Positions 12,624-22,638 of a stretch of DNA of 64,000 nt are shown in pieces. A model generated the notes under the pieces. That model saw nothing but the letters and a program-made list of their open reading frames with translations. It did no database searches and had not been told where the DNA came from. Position 1 is the stretch's first letter; each line of letters starts with the position of its first letter. The stretch is from Larus michahellis (lineage: Eukaryota > Chordata > Aves > Charadriiformes > Laridae), in NCBI RefSeq assembly GCF_964199755.1, contig NC_133906.1, positions 9,300,001 to 9,364,000 of the forward strand, given 5' to 3'. A program made the translations under genes and the position numbers.

Positions 12624-12970
12624 GATGAGAAACCAACCTCTGGGGAAAAAATAGGAAATGCATGAGACCTCAGTCCAGCAAAGTGTAGCCTGCACACGGA
12701 CACATGTGGGATTATCATACAATTCCACATTTTTGGCGCTAACAGCCTGTATTGGCTATTTAGATATTTACTTGATGCAATCAACTAGTCCATAGGCTAC
12801 CAGGACCAGTAGGACTCACGTTTAAGCAGCCTCATGAATCTCTAAATCTCGAAACCACCCATTATGTTTTCTATGATGATTCCAACACATCACAGACACA
12901 TAACTCAAATACTGGTACAGAATGCTTTATTTTATTATTATTATTATAATAAAGCATGGAAACCAACAAC
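12624..12970 (+). other. C1QTNF2: C1QTNF2 3' UTR with poly(A) signal
   Basis: The first good AATAAA after the stop is at 12948-12953, in the right arm of an AT-rich palindrome. A second AATAAA at 13674-13679, following a T/G-rich stretch, would allow a longer 3' UTR. The sequence alone does not decide between them. Confidence 0.55.
12922..12957. terminator. Palindromic AATAAA-containing element (bidirectional poly(A) signal shape)
   Basis: Ten-base arms (12922-12931 and 12948-12957) are perfect reverse complements around a 16-base (TTA)n-rich loop. Each arm contains AATAAA on one strand: 12948-12953 on plus and 12931-12926 on minus. The plus copy is a plausible C1QTNF2 cleavage signal. No minus-strand gene that would use the other is visible. 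Confidence 0.5.
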
Positions 12971-14951
12971 CATTTCCTGAAAGCTGAGGTCAGAAGTGCT
13001 ACTGATGCTGGAGACACTATTGCTGCACCTCCTCCCCCTACACCCCATAATAGTAAAAATCCTTGTCAATACAGAGTTACACTTTACTAGCTCCTTAAGA
13101 GTCAGGAAATTGTCAGCTATAGTTATAAAAGTAAGAGTAGCTCTCGGCCTCATCAAAGCAGTACTAATAAGCCAAGGCATCTGGTCTAAATAGGAAATGA
13201 CACGAAAGAGAGATCTCATTTTTGAGGTTAAAGGTAAGATTCCTTGTAAGACACAAGCCATTGCACTGAGCACCACCGGCGTTTCTCAGATTTCAGCCTC
13301 GATATACCAGCGTTGGGGTCCTGCGCCTGGTTTCAGACAAGCGTTGGTAAACTGTGACCAGAGCCTGAACTGGACCGTGCAAGCCAAATACCTGCTGGGC
13401 TCCGAGCCACGGTGGAGGATGAACTTTACAGATAAGACTCAACTGTCAAAGGCAGTGTGAACCTTCATGCCAGAAACAGACTCGTTAATAACCCCCTTCC
13501 TTCATCCCTGCCAGCTTCTCCTGGAAGGAGATACTTGTGGTGCTGCTGAGACTCTCCTCAAGGCATTAATGCTACAGCGAGACCCTATCTTACTGCTGTT
13601 TTGCCTTTTTCATGTTATACGTCAAATATTACAGATGGTCCAAAAATCAGTGTTTTGGTTCTAAACTGTATGGAATAAAAACCACCAAAACCCAGAAAAC
13701 TCAAAAGCTGAACTTCTTCTCAGCTGAGCTTTTTGCTTTTGCTAAGCTGAGCTTCGCAAGTTTTTTTCCTCCTCTGTATCAGCTGATGCAGGGACATACA
13801 CCAAAATGTTCGCAATTACCAGAGCAAAGAGTTCTCCTGATACAAAGCCACTTGGTCTGGCTGCCTCGCCCCAGGGCGCCCAGCACTCCTGTAACACAGA
13901 TCTGTCTCTCTCAGTAGCCCAATGGAAGGAGTCTCTTCCTCGCTATCTGATGCATCTTCTTGTTTTGCAGCCTTATTTCTCATCTCCTTTATTACTTGGT
14001 AAAAACCCTCATGAGCTTCCAGCTCCTCTAATCCTCATATTTAGGCATTGAAGGGATACCCCATAAGAATGAAATTTTTTTATTGTATTTTTTTTTTAAT
14101 CTTACTTTTACAAGTCAAAATACTTGCATGATTTTCATGAACTACAGTAATTGTGTTATATCTTACGAAAATCTTTTCAAATACATTATTTTATAAAATA
14201 AAGCTGAACGAAAGCACTGCTGGAATAGTCTTGATATTTATAAAAGTGGTTCCCCAGAAAGCATTGCAAAACTATGTTATGGATTCCACTGACACTATTG
14301 CATTTAGCAATGGATTTCGTAAGGGCTGGTGCAACAGGAGTATTTGTCCCCCTCCCAGCCCAGCAAGCTGGGGAACACACAGAGTTTTCTGCTCTCTGTG
14401 CAAGGAAACCTGCAAGGTGGAAGAATAGGATCTGCCTGTTCCCCTGAAGCAGCTCACCCAGGCGGCAGGTGTCCTTTCCTTGGCAGTGCCTGCTCAGATA
14501 ATATATTTCTTTTTCCAAAGCTCCCTCATTTAGGGTGTCTGGGGGTGCATTTGCAGGCAGCTTCCCAAAAGCAGCAGCAGTTCAAGAATGGCATTTCTCC
14601 CTCAATGCCCAGCCCCACATTCCCCCCCGGCAGCCCAGAGCGGGAAATGACCACTTTTTGGGTGAGCTGAGTTGAATTCAGGTCTGTGTCCCCACCCAGG
14701 TCCCCCAGCAACTGTAGGTGCCAGGGGCAGCTCAAGGGAGGTGGTGGGACACATGGGAGGATGTTGCCTCTCCACACCACCACCCAGCTGTGCTGCACCC
14801 AAAAGGGAAATTACATAGTACATCTTTAATTAATCCAGCAGCACTCACAGCCCACTGCTGTCAAAAGACAGACTGTATTTCCTTCCTCAGTTCTTTTCCC
14901 TTGATTCAGTGCATTCCCCATCCCCGAAAGTGGGTATTTTCAGGCTGGTTT

Positions 14952-14984
<33 letters not shown>

Positions 14985-17900
14985 GTTAGTTTTTTCTTTG
15001 TAGTCAGGTTAGTTGTTCACTGATTTTATGAGCTGAACCCACTTGGCACCAGGCAGGTACCAGAGCCAGGAGGGGATGGGAGAGCACCACAGGGAATGAG
15101 CCTGAGAAGAGGAGGGTGGAGGGGAAGCAGCAGTGAGCAATTAGATCAGCTCAGGCGCTCAGTCTTCCCTTGTTATCTCCAGAGAAGGCCCCAGCAGGGA
15201 GTGTTTCCTCCCAGTGCCAGCCCCCTCAGGGGGACATGAGCCGTTTTCCCCAGATGAGAAGCAAGGGAAATTATTAACTGTCTGGCAAAGCGTCCTTTTT
15301 ATTTCTAGTGAAAAGGAAAACTTGCAAATGAGTCTTTTAAGTCTGGAATATCAAAATGCAAATTATAAAGAGAACCACCGGCCCCCACCGAGTGCTCAGT
15401 GCGATAGCGCTTGCTTTCAGTTTGGGCCTACAACTTCCTTCCCGCAGGAGCAGACAAGGACTGCTGGCTCCAGCCTGCTCCCAGCCACCCTGGAGACCTG
15501 CCAGGCCACCCCACCAGGTCACAGTGCTGCCCTCCAACCCCAGCATCTGCTACTATCAAGGACTTTGCGCAATGGAAAAGCCAAACTAAAATATTATAGC
15601 AGGCAAGAGGGAGGAACATCTTCTCCAGATTGTTTAGTCTCCCATAGGGCTGAAGTCATTTAAAGATACACATATCATAAGTATTTCTGTGAAAGAGGCA
15701 TGAGCATTTCACGTGATACATGTGAGCTCCTCTTGCACAGGTTCCTCTGAAAGATGGATTTCCTCTTATGATGTCTTGAGATCAACTTGCACACTGAACA
15801 AAATGTCTCCACTCAGCCCATTCCTGCAGGAAGAATCATCTCAAGCAGCTGTGGGGTCCCCTCCTCCTGCCTCACCCAGGAGAGGAGGGATGGGAGGGCA
15901 GCTGGCAAGGTACAAGTGTGTCTGGGTCACTACAGGGACAATCATTGAAATATTGAAAGGGGGGGAACACACAAAACTCAAAATGACTGGCTCAGACTTT
16001 GGAGAAGTTTAAAAATAACACATTCTGGCTTGCTCCTGCATCTTCAGGCGGCATTTTGGTTTGCGCTGACATTGTCCTCTGGCCAAGTAGTTATTTACTT
16101 TGTTTTAAAAATGAATCTGAGATTTATGTAAAGACTTTTTATTCCAGAAACACAACATTTCTGGAAAACCACCAAATAAAGAGCTCTGTTTTTCACAGCC
16201 AAGTTGTCTCAAGAGAGCACTGCTCCCACGCAGGATGCTGGCCGCAGCCCAGGCAGCTGCGGCACCTCTGGCACGGTGGGAGAAGAGCTGGGAATGGTGG
16301 TAGCTGGGCCATCAGGAAGGAAAAAGGAATGTCCTGGCTGAAGAGGATGCAATCCACATCTGCCACCCTCACACAAGACCTCTTATGCTGCAGCATCCTC
16401 CTTCACCACAAGTGTCAGAGCTGCCCTTTGCACTACGATTTAGCACAAGCGAGTTTCTCCGACACATCCAGCATCCAGGGCAGGGAGGCAAGGAAAGGCA
16501 GGAGCACCCACCTTTAGTGCTCAGTTCACGACAGAGAAAAGGCTCAGCCGGTTCAGCTTGTGGCTCATTAGAGAGCAGCAGTGACCTGGCTGTGAACACA
16601 CCTGCCTGCCCCGCTCCCCTCCAAGGCAGAGGAGGGTTTCTCTGCCACAGGAGCTTGTCTCCACTCCCACAGCGCCTTCTCCCTCCCACATCCATCCCCA
16701 ACACCATGCAGCCGAGCGCTTCCAGCAAAGCCGTGATTTCCCACTCACCGAGCGCTCTGCACAAACATCAGCACGGTGAGAAGCGCTCAGCGCTGGATGA
16801 GCTCAAGGACAACTCCTCCTGCCTGGTGCAGCTTCTCACCCCGTTAACTCAGCCTCGCAAAGCCCTTTCCCCCTGCTTCAGGGATGCTCTACACAAAAGA
16901 ACACCAAGGTTTTTTTTGGTTGTTTTGTTTGTTGTTGGTTTTTTTTTAAAAAAAACCCATACATTTCGAAGCTAAAAATGAAAAGAAAAAATACTCATAA
17001 AAAAATATTTTCACTGGGGAAAATTAACATTAACCATGGGGTCAATGTACATGGAGTACCTGGAAAGTAATGATGTAACGTCACAGCTGGAAACAAAGGG
17101 AAGGCATATGTGCAAGGTAGCACATCCCCTGCACAGCCCTGCAGCGTGGCGCTGATTAGCAGCTTCAGCACTCGGTCAGGCAGACCAATGCGTTCAAGTC
17201 TTGATCGCATCTTCCTTCTGGGGGACTCAGGAGGATCCAGACACATTTATCAGTCACCCTCGTTTGCTCTGCTCCCCAGGTGAGCCCACCCTCAGTTACA
17301 CCAGTTAATACTCAACAGCCAGTATCACAATATTAAAAAAACAAAAGAGGAAAAAAGTTTCTTTTTTCTGTTCTTCCAGGTTTTGTCAATGCTGCCTTGC
17401 TAGGTAACGCCTTGTCCCTGAAGGCCATGTTATGGCAGGCCCACGATAACAGTACCCAGCCCTGGGGGCCGCATGGCTGCTGGCAGCTCCTGCACTGTCC
17501 CCTCTGTCCTGCCTCCCAGCAGCCACTGCCCCGCTCCCGGCCCCTTCCTACTGCCAGGGGCCATTTCTGCACTGGAAACAAGCCGGGTCCAACAGTTAAA
17601 ACTGCAGAGTTACATTAGGACAGCACAAGCCCACAATACGCAGCTTCCCATGCCCCGCTCAAGCTCAGCTGTAACCCCCGTAATGGCCCTGTTATTCCTC
17701 CCTGCGTTTTCCAGTGACGGTGTGCAGGAGAGGCCATGTCCCCTGGGTGCTTGGCAGGCAGGTCAAGAAGGAAGAGACCTCTACAGGGACAGGCACATTC
17801 ACAGAGTTTCTCATTTCCACATAAAGCACTAGCTAAGAGGAGGAACAAGGAAATGAGTGCTCAGACCAGGAAGAAGCAGGGATGAGGGGATGCCGTGCTT

Positions 17901-20900
17901 GAAGGGGGACCATCTTGGCAGGGGGGGAGCTGGCTTGTGCATCATGCCAGTTCTTGGGCACAAAGCTCAAGCTATCCCAGGCTGCTTGGCAGAAACAGTT
18001 CCACAAGCCTCTCCTGGGGGCTTTCAGTGCCCCAAGGCAAGGCACATGCATCCCAATTCAACCCACTCAGCAACAGCAGAAAGTTAGGAACTGCAACCGT
18101 TCCAAAGCCTTTGACTAAAACAGGCTCTTCGAGCTACCTAGAAGCACAGCAGAATTCTCCTTAAACCCTAGAATACCATCTGTAATGTTGTTCTTCCCTT
18201 GCACTGTCACAGGCGTGGTCTGGCATGGATACATACCCAACAGCAGCTCACTGGGGTTAAAGCCCTTCATACCTGCCAGCCAGGCTTAATAATTACAGCT
18301 TCTAAGGGCAGTCATAACCCTGTAACATTGCCTTAAAATATATATATAATTCATAGCTTGCTTCTACCAACAGCAGAGGAGAGCAGGTTGCAGCTCTCCC
18401 AACCCATGAACCCCAGGAGGAAAGGGGCAGCCCTGCTCTCAACCCTGCCCTCACCTCTGCCAGCCACAAGGACACGGAGCTCCCCAGCCTCCAACCAGCT
18501 TCCTAATAGGTTTGTGTTACACCCGATCCAGCTGAGTCAGTAAAGCAAGGACACAACTCCCCACAGCTTACAGGACCTTCCCCCTGCTCTTTTTGCTGGA
18601 TCAGGCCCCTGCTGCCCAGCCCCACCAGGGCCAGTTCTTGGAGGGGACAGGAGAAGGCAGATTGAGGCGCAACTCCACAAACCGCATCATCACAGTTTAA
18701 CACCACTGAAGGAAGAAGCTCTGCTTACCTCTTGCTGCTCTCTTTGCGCTAGCTTCAGGTCTCCCTGTGAACTAATATGCCCCTCGTGAAATTGCAGAGA
18801 ACTAGACCAGTAGAAAAATTAGGCTTGGTAAAGCAGATCAGATAACAAAAACGCACAAAGAGCAGCAGAGGAACCACACCAACAAGTCAGTGGAAGATAT
18901 AGATGAACATGGAGAACAAGAGCCCTTCCTCCTCATCAGCAGGAAAACATTACACTGTGTAAAAGCACCCAAATTGGCTTAAATTAGTGCTCAGCTGTTG
19001 CTGAGCCAATCTAGCTTTGGAATCCTCATGAAATGGGAGGCACCTGGCAATAAGAAGCTGGGCTGCTCACCTGGGGAAGGAGGAGTCCTGCGTGTTCCTG
19101 GGTAGGTTTGGGGTGGTCCCTGCTCGTACTGGTGTCCTTGCTGGGTTTGAGGGAAGTTCCTCTCTACCTCCAGCAGCAGGTGAGGTTGAGGGCTAAACAA
19201 GTGGCTTTTTGATGTCTTCCTGACACAGTCTCTCTGGCAGGAGCACAGGCAGATGCTGGTGCTGCCTGTGTTATACCTGAGACTTGACTAAAAAGCCCAT
19301 TTTTTCTATTTGGGCTCAAACAAGAGCCTTACTGACATGGGTGCAGGCTCCCTCTGTGCTTGGTTCTGTCTCTGTACCATGGTGTTTCCACCGCATTCAT
19401 TCCCCAGCTGAGTCCTGGCCTCTTCCGTGCCCGTCCTGCTGGCAGGTGAGGTGTGGGCTGCCTGAGCCGCTCCTTGGTCACTTTGGTGTCCTTGGTTATT
19501 TTCAGATAGCTCTGTTGCCTAAAAAGCAATTTCATAGCCTCAGCACTCAGAATGGTAGCGCTAAAGATGTAAACTTGCTTAGTTAAACTGATTTTTAAGG
19601 GAAAACGCCCCCAACATTAACTATTTTGTTGACTTACAAGCTCAACTTGTATCAGTGAAGTTTTACTGACTCTTGCTTACCTGTGCTTTACTCAACAGTG
19701 CCTTACTAATGATGAAAGAGTAACATAAAATTTCTCAAAGTTAATACAAACTCTGCGCAAACCTACTTTGGGAATCTCAATGGGACTTTACTTTCATGTC
19801 TCAGTCTTTTTTAAAACACTCGAAAATTAAATCAATGCATTTATTTTGTGGCTAAAACCTGTATTTTAAACCAAACTTTACCCATTATATCAGAACCTGG
19901 TGAGGATTTGGATGGAAAAAGATATGCTGTAGCTGCAGTCAATTTTTATGATATCAACGAATTAATGATAATGTGTGTGTGTCATTCATTTGACTATCAG
20001 ATTTAACAGTACTGGATTCCCTGGTTTATGTCCGTGGCCTTGCTGGCACTCCCTCCTTCAAAATAAAGCAGTTCCAAGGTTCAAGGCTATGTCTGAGCTC
20101 TTATCAAATCCAGAATTACTGTGCTCTCTAATTTGTTACTGTGAACATTTTATGATATCAGAGACCCTGTTGGTTGAGTTGTGTTTTTTTAAATCACGAG
20201 GGCAGTCTATTTGAGCCCTGCTAACAGCCGTGCTACAGAGAGGACAATCTTGTTCATGATTTGTTTCCATTTTTAATATCAATGGAGCTACTGAAGGAAA
20301 CTTTTGATACATCCTACTTAATTTATTTTCAAGTGGAACCACATGGACCATAGTCTGGAAAAAAAATATCTTTTGGCTGCAAAATTAAAACCAGTATTAT
20401 ATGGAACAGTTTTCTATTTCACATGGAATCTCAAGATTTTTTTAAAATAATTCAGATTTTAAAATTACAAATTTTAAATCAATAGATGCTATAGACATGA
20501 TTTTTGGAAAATCTATACCATGTTCCTATTATTGAAACATTATTTCAAAGAACTGATATTCTTTCTTTCAAATAATACACTATAAAACATTGAGAATTAT
20601 ATTGATATAATACATGTATATAAAAAATGTTATAGAAAATAAGTATATTATTGTATGAACCATGAACAGACTACTTGTAAAGAAATGCTCTGGATGTTAT
20701 TCAACAAAATAGCTAAGCACGTGCTCAGTTTTAAGCAAAAAGACATGATAGGCTTTTTCTTTGCTTTAATTTAAGGCACCTAATACTTTGTTTAAGGGTT
20801 ACTGGGATGTACTTAAAAGAAAATAGGGGACAATTATTTCTGACGGACACTTGGTGGCAGCTTTTATATGTAGGCTTAATAGCTGTTGCCACTTAACTTC

Positions 20901-22009
20901 ACTGCTTCCCTTTTATAGCAGGGGACAGCCAGCAAACACAGACTATAAACAACCGGGGTATGTTTTCCCCAGAAGATTTGGTCAACAACTTTCTTTGATC
21001 ACAAAAACATTTTCCCACGAACACTAAAATCAATGCAAATATTTATTTCGACTGAAGCAGACAGATTTTTGTTGTTCCTTTCCTTTAGGAAACCAACCAA
21101 GGAACAAACGTTTTGTGAGGTTCTTTTGCAAATTCCAGTGCAGAATGAGTGGCGATTATTTAAAAAAAAAAAAAAAGCCTAATTCTGAAAATGAAATTTT
21201 AAATGGGAAGGCTGTTGCTAGGCCTGGTAAATGTTGTCATGAAAATTCTTCATCCTTAACGGATCAACTGTGAGATTTGGGTATAAAACAAGTTTCATGG
21301 TGACTTTTTTGGCTCCTGGAATTGATGAAGGGGAGTGCTAAGAAAGACTTGTTGAAAGATTTCAGTTCAATCTGCTGAAATATCTCCTGGACTATAAACA
21401 TGGCCCTCAAGAGGCCTGAGAATAAACCTATGTGGTGCCTTGGGCTCTTTGGGTATAAAACTTGGAAAGGATGAGGGTCCTTGGGCTCCCAGGGCAAAGC
21501 AATGCCTGAGACCCAGCCGGGCTGAGCTCTGATGGCAAACCACAAATCCCCACGTTCTGTGGCAGCACATCAGGGTCCTGCTGTGGCTGGTGCTGCCGCT
21601 GCTGTGTAACAAGGATGGGACCCGTCCCAAAGACACAAGATGGGGGTTACGACAAAGTATGGAGAACGGGGGGAAGCACATCCCAGCTCAGTGTCCGTGC
21701 AGGACGGAGCTGCTTTCTGGCACTGTGAGAGGGAAGCCTTGACTTGTGTCCCAAAAGGGAGCTGTGCTCCTGCCAAACCTTATGCTAAGACACAAGCAAG
21801 CACTACTACAGGGTTCTGGCAGCTTAAGATAAGGCATCTCGTAGGGGGAACTGTAAAACAAGGAGAAAGTCCATCTCTTCTGTTAATAATGAGCGTATTT
21901 ATTGAGTATGCGGAGCCTTCATTACTGCGACAAGCTTTATATTTCATTTTCTCCGGCAATTTTGCCTGCACTACAGAAGACAACTACATGCAGCAGACCC
22001 AAGTACAGC
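12971..22009. other. Intergenic region between C1QTNF2 and CCNJL
   Basis: I recognise no gene. Several open frames of 110-200 codons occur around 15.2-17.0 kb on the plus strand, but they overlap one another in different frames, lack homology, and have the look of GC-rich random frames. A 26-base T run sits at 14954-14979. GC content falls noticeably after about 19.5 kb. A CTCF-like motif (20847-20860) and two identical TATA-containing 14-mers (21276 and 21448) precede the CpG island. Confidence 0.5.
14954..14979. repeat. Poly-T run (26 nt)
   Basis: This is the longest homopolymer noticed in the window. Read on the minus strand it is a poly-A run, but no recognisable retroposed body adjoins it. 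Confidence 0.85.
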
Positions 22010-22427
22010 CGTGTCCGGGTGTTGCCGTTTTGCCCGAAAGCCCCCCAGTTCGGCGGCTGCGGGGAGGGGGCTCTCCCACGCCACGCCACGCCGAGGGGCT
22101 GCAGGGTCCGCGCACAGGCGCTCCCGGAGAGGAAAAGAACTGCCCCTGCCTGGGGCAGCCAGCTGTTAATTAGCGCCAATTAACCTAAGAGACACAGCGG
22201 CAGAGGGGGTAGCCGCGTCCTCCTCCCCTTTCCGCTCCCCCCCTCCTCGCCCCGCGGAGGCTGCGGGCAGCGCTCCCGCCGGCACCGCCGGGCCGTGTCC
22301 CCCGCACACGCCACGCCGGGCGATGAGGGGCTGCTGCCGGCGGGCAGGGGCGACCCGCGGAGGGGGCGTTTAGCAGCGCCTCGAAGGTAGTAAATAAATC
22401 AACGGCGTTAAGTGATGATTATTAGCC

Positions 22428-22449
22428 GGGCGCGGGAGGCGGGCGGGGG
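22428..22449 (+). promoter_or_regulatory. G-quadruplex-capable run upstream of CCNJL start
   Basis: Four G-tracts (22428-22430, 22434-22436, 22441-22443, 22445-22449) are separated by loops of three, four and one bases, and more G-tracts follow at 22460-22468. The run lies about 127 bases before the ATG on the sense strand, so it is probably in the promoter or 5' leader. Confidence 0.5.
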
Positions 22450-22575
22450 CCGGTGCGGCGGGCGGGGGCCAGCGGAAACAGCCGCGGGGCTGCGGGCGAC
22501 TTGTCCGGTTTGTTCTCCCTCCCAGCAGAGCGGCCCCGTCTCTTCCAGACCTTTGTCTGGATGGGAAGAAAAAGG

Positions 22576-22638
22576 ATGGAGGAGCAGTGGTGGAAAGGGG
22601 AGCTGGCAGCAGACGTCCATCAGACCTTGAGGACGAAG
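22576..22638 (+). CDS. CCNJL: CCNJL coding exon 1
   Basis: It encodes residues 1-21 (phase 0 exit) within the CpG island. The ATG at 22576 has A at -3 and G at +4 and gives the family's start (Met-Glu-Glu-Gln-Trp-Trp). An in-frame ATG at 22561 would add only five residues (MGRKR), has T at -3, and has no counterpart in relatives. The donor AAG|GTTGGG is weaker than consensus, which is the least certain junction of this gene. Confidence 0.85.

Noticed and set aside
15214-16975. Three plus-strand open frames of 149, 172 and 196 codons
   Set aside because: They overlap in different frames, lack homology and splice context, and have the composition of random GC-rich sequence; the last runs into a T/A-rich tract.
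21640-22173. 177-codon plus-strand open frame leading into the CpG island
   Set aside because: No homology, and it is not in phase with a splice path into CCNJL that I can support.
22561-22575. Earlier in-frame ATG for CCNJL
   Set aside because: It has T at -3, and the five extra residues have no counterpart in relatives; the ATG at 22576 has the better context and the family's start.
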